In this document: positions 36,303 to 43,800 of the stretch, piece by piece
How positions within the stretch are numbered: position 1 is the first letter of the stretch
Layout of the letters: every line of letters starts with the position of its first letter
Origin: UBA4465 sp002292365
GTDB taxonomy: Bacteria > Bacteroidota > Bacteroidia > Cytophagales > Cyclobacteriaceae
Direction of reading: 5' to 3'
Assembly: GCA_943788615.1 (NCBI GenBank)
Contig: CALSQY010000001.1
Location: forward strand, 1,116,001 to 1,180,000
Length of the DNA: 64,000 nucleotides
The notes under the pieces: generated by a model
What the model was told of the DNA's origin: nothing
Database searches by the model: none
The model's input: the letters and a program-made list of their open reading frames with translations, nothing else
Translations under genes and position numbers: made by a program

Positions 36303-37787
36303 TTATTTATTTAATTGGATTAAGAAGTTATCTGCGGTTGTAAGTAATTCGTTTTTTCTCTCATCTGTCATTTTATCAAAAGTTTTTATAAGTAGACCTA
36401 ATCGTGGATTTTTAATAAAAAACATCCGATGAACATCCATAAATCTCCAGAATAAGGCATCCCAGATCGGCTGCCAATCTCCTTTAGGATAATCACTCAT
36501 CTTCATTAAGTAATTAGATCCACTGATGTAGGGTTTGGTTGCGAAAAGGCCCCCATCTGCAAATTGACTCATGCCATAAACATTGGGAACCATAACCCAA
36601 TCATAGGCATCTATAAATAATTCCATAAACCACCGATAGACCTCATCTGGATCAAATTCGCAAAGTACCATGAAATTTCCCAAAACCATTAGCCGCTCAA
36701 TGTGATGGCAATAACCTGTTTTTAAGATTTTATGGATGGTTTGATCGATTGGGTTTATGCCGGTCGTACCGTTATAAAAGCTTGAGGGTATTTTTCGTTT
36801 GAACCCCCAGTAATTAGTAGATCGAGAAACAGAACCCTGGGAAATATACATACCCCTTATAAATTCTCGCCAGCCCATTATTTGACGGACAAAACCCTCC
36901 AACGAATTTAATGGAATATCTACTTTTTTTGCATGAAGAAGTGCTGCATCAATGATGGACTTTGGTGAGATCAGTCCTATGTTGAGCATTGGGGACAATA
37001 CACTATGATTCAAGAAGAGCTCATCTTTGACAATTGCATCTTCATAAGTACCAAACGCTTCGAATCGATGTTCAAAAAAATCTTCTAACCATTTTTGTGT
37101 AGAAGACCCATCAATCGGATACAAAGGTTTTGGCGTAAGATTACCGGGATTCTTCGAGTAATGCGTTTCAATATAGGTCAGGGCTTCACTCCAAAAGGAA
37201 TTATTTAGGGGACTTTTAATAGTGGGTGGAAGTTTATTTTTAGGATATTTTTTCCTATTTTCATCATCAAAACTCCATTTTCCACCGAAGGGCTCATCTG
37301 CTGCATCGACTAAAATATGTTGTTTGATTCTAGATTGCTTATAAAAAGAAGTTTGAAAATACTTTTTTTTATAAGGACTAAAGAAGTCCCTAAGATCTGA
37401 ACGAGTGTTGATGAAAATAGGATTCTCGTAGAAGTTAAGTTTGATTTTTTGCTGTAGTGTAGCTTGTTTTATTCTTTTTTCTAGCCAGTAATCGGTAGGA
37501 TCAACAAGGTTGATTACCTCCTTTTTTTGGGTAGAGAGCAGGCTCACTAAATATCCTAAATCTGATCTTTGGTCACCTATTTCTATGTATTGCACCGTGA
37601 GGCCTCTAGACTCCAAGTAGCTGGCGTGTGCCTTCATGGTAGCTCGGTGGTAGGCTAACTTCATTTTATGAAATTTATATTGTGAAAAGAACAAGGGCTC
37701 TTCGATCATATAAATATCATACCCATTCTCGTAAAAGACATGTGTTTGAAAAAGTTGATGGGGAAATATAATGTTAATTCCTTTCAT
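36303..37787 (-). CDS. FeS-BCP-like cryptochrome/photolyase lacking most cluster cysteines
   Basis: A 494-residue protein of the prokaryotic (6-4) photolyase (FeS-BCP) class, N-terminal domain (~1-200) then FAD domain (~215-494). Expected motifs are present: GWREFIRGMY (305-314), GYCHHIERLMVLGNF (358-372), MSQFADGGLFATKPYISGSNY (406-426). Known members hold a [4Fe-4S] cluster with one Cys in the first of these blocks and three in a later CxxC...C segment. Here Cys360 remains, but the later segment reads SDYPKGDWQPIWDALFW, with no cysteines. It begins inside the DUF2256 gene. It is most likely a repair enzyme or blue-light receptor without the cluster. Confidence 0.85.
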   Translation of the reverse strand: MKGINIIFPHQLFQTHVFYENGYDIYMIEEPLFFSQYKFHKMKLAYHRATMKAHASYLESRGLTVQYIEIGDQRSDLGYLVSLLSTQKKEVINLVDPTDYWLEKRIKQATLQQKIKLNFYENPIFINTRSDLRDFFSPYKKKYFQTSFYKQSRIKQHILVDAADEPFGGKWSFDDENRKKYPKNKLPPTIKSPLNNSFWSEALTYIETHYSKNPGNLTPKPLYPIDGSSTQKWLEDFFEHRFEAFGTYEDAIVKDELFLNHSVLSPMLNIGLISPKSIIDAALLHAKKVDIPLNSLEGFVRQIMGWREFIRGMYISQGSVSRSTNYWGFKRKIPSSFYNGTTGINPIDQTIHKILKTGYCHHIERLMVLGNFMVLCEFDPDEVYRWFMELFIDAYDWVMVPNVYGMSQFADGGLFATKPYISGSNYLMKMSDYPKGDWQPIWDALFWRFMDVHRMFFIKNPRLGLLIKTFDKMTDERKNELLTTADNFLIQLNK

Positions 37788-37917
37788 TTTTTTGGCTTCT
37801 GCAACGTTTGCTACAATAAATTACTTGGTCCCATGTAAGTCGCCATTTTTTTCGCCAGTTGAAGGGGCGACCACAGACAGGACATATTTTATGAGGTAAA
37901 TTTTGTTTTTTTATCAT
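37774..37917 (-). CDS. DUF2256 protein (47 aa), overlapping both neighbours
   Basis: A 47-residue zinc-ribbon-like protein. It has CPVCGRPF (Cys12, Cys15), the basic W-R-K-K-W segment, and YCSKRCRSQK (Cys35, Cys39): four cysteines for one metal. This is the DUF2256 pattern, widely found beside photolyase genes. It overlaps the flavin reductase stop by 29 bases and the photolyase start by 14, so all three are in one transcript with coupled translation. Function is unknown; nucleic-acid or protein binding is plausible. Confidence 0.85.
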   Translation of the reverse strand: MIKKQNLPHKICPVCGRPFNWRKKWRLTWDQVIYCSKRCRSQKNERN

Positions 37918-38545
37918 TAAACTCAGGGGTTTTTTCCGCACGAGCGTAAGGGAACTCGCCTACCTTTTTGAGTACATAGTAGGCATTCAGTCCAGAGATG
38001 CCAACACTGTCCGCAACACCTAGGTCAATATAGCCTTCTTCACTCAGAGAGGTGTCAGGAATGATTAAATGTAAGATTCTTCCAATTACCATGAGGGTAT
38101 TACTGGATTTTATGGGGACACTTTCTTCGTGGATTAAGCCTATTTTCAATTTACTTTCTTTGACAAAAGGTGCTGCGAAATCCTTATGATACTCTTCGGT
38201 AAATCCACACTTCTGAAACTCAGAAACATTTTTTTCAAATTTAGCTGAAGTATAATGTGCTTGTTCAATGAAATCGGAAGGAATGTGGTTGATGGTGAAT
38301 TGCTTATTTTCTGCAATGTTTTCATGGGTATGCCTTCGCACATTTTGATCAGGTCGTAAAATGAATCCAAGATAGGGAGGGTTACTGCCTAGATGCACCA
38401 CAGAGCTTATGATGGCTAAGTTCGTTTGATCTTTTTTGTCTTTGGTACCAATTAAGTTGCCTGGTTTAATACCTGAGACTGAATTAATGATATTCAATCT
38501 TTTGACATGAGGCATTTTTTCAATATTAGATTCTGATAAATACAT
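37889..38545 (-). CDS. flavin reductase family protein
   Basis: A 218-residue FMN-binding protein of the flavin reductase-like split-barrel family. Landmarks are SGIKPGNLIGTKDKK, NPPYLGFILRP and the acidic KSSNTLMVIGRILHL strand. Such proteins bind FMN and can supply reduced flavin. The ATG at 38545, just 2 bases after the upstream photolyase stop, is preferred to one 78 bases further up inside that gene. Sitting within a photolyase operon, it could reduce the FAD of its neighbours (inference). Confidence 0.85.
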   Translation of the reverse strand: MYLSESNIEKMPHVKRLNIINSVSGIKPGNLIGTKDKKDQTNLAIISSVVHLGSNPPYLGFILRPDQNVRRHTHENIAENKQFTINHIPSDFIEQAHYTSAKFEKNVSEFQKCGFTEEYHKDFAAPFVKESKLKIGLIHEESVPIKSSNTLMVIGRILHLIIPDTSLSEEGYIDLGVADSVGISGLNAYYVLKKVGEFPYARAEKTPEFNDKKTKFTS

Positions 38546-38547
38546 AT

Positions 38548-40011
38548 TTATTGTTTTCTGACATGTGTTTTTAAAATTCTTTGACTTTCTTTTTTTACTT
38601 TTTGTCCTTTCCGGTGGCTCCAAATTTTTTTTCGAGCTATTTTTCCACTTTCCTCCAAATTTACGATGGGAAAGGGGTAGTCAACGCCCATTTCAATACT
38701 ATAACAAGATTGATCAAAATGATTCATTTTGTAAGGTTCGTGGATAAAGGGTGTGGGAACATTAATGAGTTCAGGTACCCACTTTTTAATGAATATACCC
38801 TCAGGATCATGTTCGTAAGACTGTTTTATAGGGTTATAAATCCGGACAGTATTAATACCGGTCGTACCTGCTTGCATTTGAAATTGTGGATAATGAATGC
38901 CTGGTTCATAGTCAAGGAATAATTGGGCGAGGTGATAGACTCCAGTTCTCCAATCTTGGTCTAGATGATGACACAACAAGGATACCAACATGGCACGCAT
39001 GCGAAAATTAATCCAACCCGTGGTGTGAAGACACCTCATACAGGCATCTACCAATGGAAAACCGGTACGTCCTGATTGCCAAGCCAGCAGATGTTTATTA
39101 TTTTCAACTCTTACCAGGGATTCGTAGCCTCTATTGACGCATAAGATTTCATAGTCACATTCTACTTCAAATTTTTGAATGAAATGACAATGCCATTTGA
39201 GGCGTGTCATGAGACCGCCAAAAGCACGTTTATGTTTTTCAAAATCTGCGTGATCAGAGACATGATACATCGCCTGTTTGATACTTAAATTACCCCACGA
39301 TAAGTAGGGAGAGATTCTTCCACAAGACTTTCTGCTTTCAAGGGGTTTAGAGATCATTTTATGATAATTTTTCCCTCGATCATGAGTAAATGAGATCAAG
39401 TATTTCCAAGCCTGCGTCTCACCAGCGGCTTGTAAATGCGGAGTAACTTCAAGGAATTTTGATTCTAAAGTAGGCGGTAAGGAAAACGGATGATTGAAGG
39501 GTTGTTGGTCGTTTTGACTGAATATATTTTTGATAGGTGGAATGGCGATATTCTTGAGCCAAACTTGATCCCAATTTTTCCGATTGTTCATCCCTCTTAT
39601 GACCCCACCTTTTTGAAATTGATGCCAATAAACGTTATTTTTTTTTAAAATTCCCATCACTTTTTGATCTCTGTCCCAAGTCAGTTTGATGCCTGATTCT
39701 TGATAGGAAAAGACTGATTTTAAATCAAAATTATTGAGCAGGAATTCAAAAAAAAGAGTCGCTTCGGTATAGAAAATTTGTATAGATCGATTGAAAATTT
39801 GGAGGGTTTTATTGGCATCGGCCAATGAGTGATATATGAATTGTTGGTGTCTTAATGAACTATCGGGATAAGCGAGTAAAGAAGGTTCAAACAAATAAAC
39901 GATGAGATAGGGAAGATGCGCTTGCTCTGCAGCTTCAAGTGCTGCGTGATCTTGTGTTCGGATATCTCTTTTAATCCAAACGAGGTTTATGATTTTTTTT
40001 TTCTCTTTCAC
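38548..40011 (-). CDS. photolyase/cryptochrome family protein (divergent class)
   Basis: A 487-residue protein with an antenna domain (about 1-170, NLVWIKRDIRTQDHAALEAAE) and an FAD domain (about 200-450). The FAD motifs are GRISPYLSWGNLS, GFPLVDACMRCLHTTG and INFRMRAMLVS. The segment that normally reads NGNWQW(Q/S)AGTG here reads YPQFQMQAGTTG, replacing the conserved electron-chain Trp region. This separates it from the canonical CPD photolyase at 26692-27981. A basic C-terminal tail (KKIWSHRKGQKVKKES) follows. A photoreceptor or repair role is possible. It overlaps its upstream neighbour by four bases. Confidence 0.8.
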   Translation of the reverse strand: MKEKKKIINLVWIKRDIRTQDHAALEAAEQAHLPYLIVYLFEPSLLAYPDSSLRHQQFIYHSLADANKTLQIFNRSIQIFYTEATLFFEFLLNNFDLKSVFSYQESGIKLTWDRDQKVMGILKKNNVYWHQFQKGGVIRGMNNRKNWDQVWLKNIAIPPIKNIFSQNDQQPFNHPFSLPPTLESKFLEVTPHLQAAGETQAWKYLISFTHDRGKNYHKMISKPLESRKSCGRISPYLSWGNLSIKQAMYHVSDHADFEKHKRAFGGLMTRLKWHCHFIQKFEVECDYEILCVNRGYESLVRVENNKHLLAWQSGRTGFPLVDACMRCLHTTGWINFRMRAMLVSLLCHHLDQDWRTGVYHLAQLFLDYEPGIHYPQFQMQAGTTGINTVRIYNPIKQSYEHDPEGIFIKKWVPELINVPTPFIHEPYKMNHFDQSCYSIEMGVDYPFPIVNLEESGKIARKKIWSHRKGQKVKKESQRILKTHVRKQ

Positions 40012-41096
40012 AAATGTTTCTTACATTTCTTCCAGTAAGCAAAAAAAGAGGTAAAATAGTCCTGCACATCAAACATCCAATCTCTCGCATCTTCAGTACC
40101 TCTATAATGCACATTAAGGGGATGCTCTTTATAAATAATCTCTTGATTTGGATAGCTTTTACTTAAGGCCTCAAAGGATCCGACATATACTTGTAAATTT
40201 TTAATATTTACCCCCAAGGCTTGCATGAATTGAATATTTTTTGGCGCGATCGGATATTGTTTGAAAATTTTTGGTTCTAGTAAAAGAACACGATTATAAT
40301 CACCCTCGTGGCGCCAATTTGGATCTAGGTTATAATAGTTATAAATAAGGATAGGCTCTTTCGGTGTTATGACCATTTTTTGAAATACTGGCAGTTCTGT
40401 TTTGAGTAGAGGGAACGTCGATGGAACTAAAGCGGTGGGGCAGGGACGATTGACTAAAACATCATAATCGCAGTCCAAGAAAGTATTACGTTGATTAGTA
40501 TGAAAAAATTTATTAATATTCGCTTGATTTGCATAATATTTTTTTGACGCATTGCTACCCGCTACCCATTGCCAGCTCAAGGCATTACTCGCCCAGTCTC
40601 CGTCCAATAAATGATAGTACATCCATCGTGAAGGGGTCAACCAATGACTTTTACCCACATTACAAATGACAGCCGCCGCGTACATGCGCATGTGATTGTG
40701 CATGTAGCCTACATCTTCCAATGCTTTAATCGCGCTATCTATGGCTTCGATGCTTGTTGACTTTGTCAATATAGCGGTGGGAATTTCATAATGTTGAACC
40801 TCTTGTTGTTGGCTTTTTAAGTCCGTATTTATCTCAGATTTTTTATGAATCCAAACTTGTTGCCAATAATCACGCCAAGCCAATTCTTGAACATATTTTT
40901 CAATGGTTTCAAAGGGATAGTTCTCCTCCAACAAATAGTTAAAAACTATTTTCGTAGAAATTACCCCTCTTGAGATGTAGGGAGATAAGTAAGTGACGGC
41001 TCCATCAACATAGTTTCTTGTATGACTATATCTCTCAGGATCTATAGCTTTTAGGCGCTGGTATATGTCGCTAAGCCGAGTAGGGAAAGAGATCAT
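40008..41096 (-). CDS. photolyase-like FAD-domain protein lacking the N-terminal antenna domain
   Basis: A 362-residue protein that begins directly with the FAD-binding region: LSPYISRGVISTKIVF (about 34-49), VQELAWRDYWQQVW (66-79), DVGYMHNHMRMYAAAVI (about 127-143) and DWASNALSWQWVAGSNASKK (about 166-185). The usual N-terminal alpha/beta domain (~170 aa) is absent, and a different C-terminal part (about 225-362) follows, with DPNWRHEGDYNRVLLLEP and IIYKEHPLN. Similar proteins are known to accompany light-response clusters in Bacteroidota. Flavin binding is likely; photorepair is not shown. Confidence 0.75.
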   Translation of the reverse strand: MISFPTRLSDIYQRLKAIDPERYSHTRNYVDGAVTYLSPYISRGVISTKIVFNYLLEENYPFETIEKYVQELAWRDYWQQVWIHKKSEINTDLKSQQQEVQHYEIPTAILTKSTSIEAIDSAIKALEDVGYMHNHMRMYAAAVICNVGKSHWLTPSRWMYYHLLDGDWASNALSWQWVAGSNASKKYYANQANINKFFHTNQRNTFLDCDYDVLVNRPCPTALVPSTFPLLKTELPVFQKMVITPKEPILIYNYYNLDPNWRHEGDYNRVLLLEPKIFKQYPIAPKNIQFMQALGVNIKNLQVYVGSFEALSKSYPNQEIIYKEHPLNVHYRGTEDARDWMFDVQDYFTSFFAYWKKCKKHL

Positions 41097-41109
41097 TTGA
41101 CTTCTTGAT

Positions 41110-41394
41110 TTATCGTTTTGATATTTTGTTATTCGAGATAGATCGTTGACGTGTGCATTTGAATCTCTGTATTTTAGAATTTCTTTTTTTGCTGTGTTTT
41201 TGGCTTGTACCCTGGTGTACCCGAGCCCTCCACAAATTAAAGCTAGATCTTTTCATCCGCTTCCGCATGAGTGCAATAACCCCGCTTTCTGAAAGGGAAA
41301 ATTGATAATTAATAGCTTCGAAAGGAGTGCGATCCTCCCAAGCCATTTCAATAATTCTATTCTCCTCGTTTGCAGAAAAAGAAGATTTTGTCAT
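41110..41394 (-). CDS. TIGR03643/DUF2805 family protein
   Basis: A 94-residue protein. The core (about 6-60) includes ENRIIEMAWEDRTPFEAI, SESGVIALMRKRMKRSSFNLWRARV: the recognised TIGR03643 pattern, which may be a helix-turn-helix fold. The C-terminal 30 residues are basic and low complexity. It starts inside the stop of the 56-aa gene upstream and precedes the FAD-domain protein by 13 bases. Its recurrence in photolyase operons suggests DNA or RNA contact; function is unknown. Confidence 0.8.
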   Translation of the reverse strand: MTKSSFSANEENRIIEMAWEDRTPFEAINYQFSLSESGVIALMRKRMKRSSFNLWRARVHQGTSQKHSKKRNSKIQRFKCTRQRSISNNKISKR

Positions 41395-41561
41395 TTGCTT
41401 TCAGCAGCTTTAATTTTATTAAGTATTTCTTCTGCTTCGGCATATTTTTGATCACTCAGCGAACGATTGGTTTTTGATAGTTGGTGGGCATCCTTCAAAA
41501 ATTGTTCGTGTTTCTGATACAATTTTTGGAGAGGTGAAGTCTTTTTGAAAATATTAAACAT
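41391..41561 (-). CDS. Lacal_2735-like small protein (56 aa)
   Basis: A 56-residue protein, MFNIFKKTSPLQKLYQ then HQLSKTNRSLSDQKYAEAEEI, resembling the small flavobacterial Lacal_2735 family. It appears helical and highly charged. A longer in-frame version begins at 41651, but the family start is at 41561 and a dyad (41588-41605) lies in the longer N-terminus, so the short form is better. It is the first gene of the operon that runs to 36303 and its stop overlaps the next start. Confidence 0.75.
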   Translation of the reverse strand: MFNIFKKTSPLQKLYQKHEQFLKDAHQLSKTNRSLSDQKYAEAEEILNKIKAAESK

Positions 41562-41587
41562 ATTTTTTATAATTGTTGTAAGCTTTC

Positions 41588-41605
41588 TAAACACACGTGT
41601 GTTTA
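41588..41605. promoter_or_regulatory. perfect 18-bp palindrome at the photolyase operon promoter
   Basis: The sequence TAAACACAC/GTGTGTTTA is a perfect dyad with no spacer, 27 bases upstream of the first gene (start 41561, minus). Its position matches an operator overlapping a promoter. Whether it binds LitR, the TetR regulator or something else is unknown. Confidence 0.45.
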
Positions 41606-41849
41606 TTAATGTTCCCAGGATGCGTAAATGGTTCCTTTTTTTTAAAATCAAGATCTGTTACTTTCATTCTTTAAAGGAATTACTTTTAAGATAAATGTTC
41701 TAGGTTTAGGTTTACTTGCAATATTATCAATCCTAAAGTTTCACCATTTTACATTTGATTCATATTATCGAATTTTTTGTTTAAGTCTCGTCCAATTTTT
41801 AAAGAGGCAAAAAAATCAAATGTGATTTTTAAAATAAAAAAGATGAGAA

Positions 41850-42017
41850 ATGAAAGGGTTTGTTATCGTTGAATATTTAAATTTTTTCGAGTTAGAGTAC
41901 GATTATAATTTGGCAGATGGAGTGATAGAATTCATTATTGAGATTAAAGACTTAAACAAAATTAACCTAACGCCCGAAGAACTCCGAAGGATATTTGAAA
42001 ATCAAAGAAGGAGGTAA
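41850..42017 (+). CDS. possible small protein (55 aa)
   Basis: An open frame of 55 codons: MKGFVIVEYLNFFELEYD at the start and NLTPEELRRIFENQRRR at the end, acidic in the middle and basic at the tail. It has a GAGAA just upstream but no convincing Shine-Dalgarno site, and no recognised domain. It is convergent with the DUF885 gene. The composition looks coding, so I list it at low confidence; the rest of 41606-42048 shows nothing. Confidence 0.4.
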   Translation: MKGFVIVEYLNFFELEYDYNLADGVIEFIIEIKDLNKINLTPEELRRIFENQRRR

Positions 42018-42048
42018 ATGATTAACTTAATCTGATGCGTAGCTCGCT

Positions 42049-43713
42049 TTAAAACATGTTTTTAGATTTATTTAGGATAGGCTTTAAACCTGTCATTTCC
42101 CATCGGGTAAGAGAAATCGGCACACTTCCAATCGTATTTAATTCATCAAAAAAATCTCGTAAAACAAACCCATTCTCTTGGCTCGATTTCATTTTGGCAT
42201 AATCGGCAAAAGTTTGCTCTAAGAGGTATTTTCCCGTGATATAACTCGAACCATAACCTGGTTGTCTTAGATATAAATGTTGCTCAAAAATCAATAATTC
42301 TTTTTCTGTTTTCATCCAGCCCCGAGGCGTAAATTCTGAATGAATGCTCCCAGCTTCTTCCATAGTCATTTCGTTGGCATGCGCATACAGTGAACCCAAT
42401 CCTCGAGCGGCTCGTTGAGCAATCATAATATATACAATTTCTCTTACTCTTGGACTTTGATCATACAATCCTGCTTGCATGAACATTTCCTCAACAGCTG
42501 TAGCGGTACCTTCATTTCGAGAATCAAAAATATTATAAAGCAAGGGCCCTTGGCGCAGGGGACTTTTTGGTGGGTGCCGGTCCATGATGGCCAGTTCAAA
42601 CCAATGATAAAAATGAGAATAAAGAGGTCTAGGATCATAATGAGCACCAATCATAAAGAAGTTCCGAGTGGCTTCAGGGACATATGCACCCAAATGCTTA
42701 TTGAGTGCTGGACTGAAATAATCTTTGACCGTAAGAATTTCGTTTTCCTCTAAAAAAGTCATAAGATTTTTTGCGGATGCTCTGGCTTTTTCTTTATAGG
42801 CTTTAGGAGAATCAGCTGCACTTAATGGGGGAAGGTCTCTATTCCTATGTTCTTCCAATTTCAATGCAGTCCACGCCCGAGCCAGTTCTCTTTTTAAAAT
42901 CATCACCTCATCCTCCCAAGTAAGTGGGACTAAATGCACATTTTGTTGGTACCAGTTGTAGGATTCTTTTCCGATGCCGGAAGGGCCTGTTTTAGAGACC
43001 GCTTTTTCCTCTAACCATTCGACCAATTGGTCTGTTGATAGGATGGCCTCATTGATTATTGCCACCAATTCAGAGTCATTTTGTACACTGTTTAGATTGA
43101 GCATATTGCTGAGTTCCGCACTTTGAGTTCGAATGTCCTTAATGCCTGTAATCCATAAATCCTTCGCATTTCCTGTTAGATTTTTCTCTGCTTGCCGATT
43201 GATTGCGGGGATCACCTTCAGTTCGTTCATGATCCTAGCTCTTTCTTCTTTATTTAATGGGAAATGATAAGTCCATAGATCAAGTATTTTGTGATGGGTA
43301 GGTCCTTCATGTCCAGGAACGTCACTTCTTTCCAACCAAAGGGTTACATAGAATGCTGGATCACGCGCCCAAGGCTTCAGTATGCGCTGATTAAAATCAT
43401 AACCATTCATCTCAGCCCAAATCAGATGCCAATCTACTTGATACTCAATGGGCCAACCAAGGGTATCTATGCTGATTAATTTATTTTGTAATGATATAAA
43501 TTGAGCATTTCTCTTCTTAAAGGTTTCAGCACGGTAATCGGGAGCTCCCTCCAAGAGGGGAGGATTTTCAAAAGATCTCCAGACCTCAAAAAGTGCAGTT
43601 AAGTCCTTGTAATTTTTAAGATTAGGAACTTCTTCGGTAGGTACTTGATCATTTTTTTCAAAAGTACAACTGATTAGAAAAAATAAGGCTAGAGTAATGA
43701 ATGCGCGCATCAT
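42049..43713 (-). CDS. DUF885 family lipoprotein
   Basis: A 554-residue lipoprotein with signal peptide (FFLISCTFEK, Cys16). The DUF885 core is helical; recognised parts are the middle FDSRNEGTATAVEEMFMQAGLYD and the C-terminal QPGYGSSYITGKYLLEQ. DUF885 proteins are thought to be metallopeptidase-like hydrolases, but this copy shows no obvious HExxH motif. It may act in the periplasm; the substrate is unknown. It is separated from the molybdenum hydroxylase gene by 87 bases. Confidence 0.8.
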   Translation of the reverse strand: MMRAFITLALFFLISCTFEKNDQVPTEEVPNLKNYKDLTALFEVWRSFENPPLLEGAPDYRAETFKKRNAQFISLQNKLISIDTLGWPIEYQVDWHLIWAEMNGYDFNQRILKPWARDPAFYVTLWLERSDVPGHEGPTHHKILDLWTYHFPLNKEERARIMNELKVIPAINRQAEKNLTGNAKDLWITGIKDIRTQSAELSNMLNLNSVQNDSELVAIINEAILSTDQLVEWLEEKAVSKTGPSGIGKESYNWYQQNVHLVPLTWEDEVMILKRELARAWTALKLEEHRNRDLPPLSAADSPKAYKEKARASAKNLMTFLEENEILTVKDYFSPALNKHLGAYVPEATRNFFMIGAHYDPRPLYSHFYHWFELAIMDRHPPKSPLRQGPLLYNIFDSRNEGTATAVEEMFMQAGLYDQSPRVREIVYIMIAQRAARGLGSLYAHANEMTMEEAGSIHSEFTPRGWMKTEKELLIFEQHLYLRQPGYGSSYITGKYLLEQTFADYAKMKSSQENGFVLRDFFDELNTIGSVPISLTRWEMTGLKPILNKSKNMF

Positions 43714-43800
43714 AAGTTAAAACTAAGTTTTAAATGGACAGTTAATTTAATCAATCAAATTCGATTAATCATAAAATGGTCTGATTTTCGATGAAAACAG

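Noticed and set aside
41562..41651. 30-residue N-terminal extension of the Lacal_2735-like protein
   Set aside because: It would contain the 18-bp dyad and has no family similarity; the conserved start is the internal Met.
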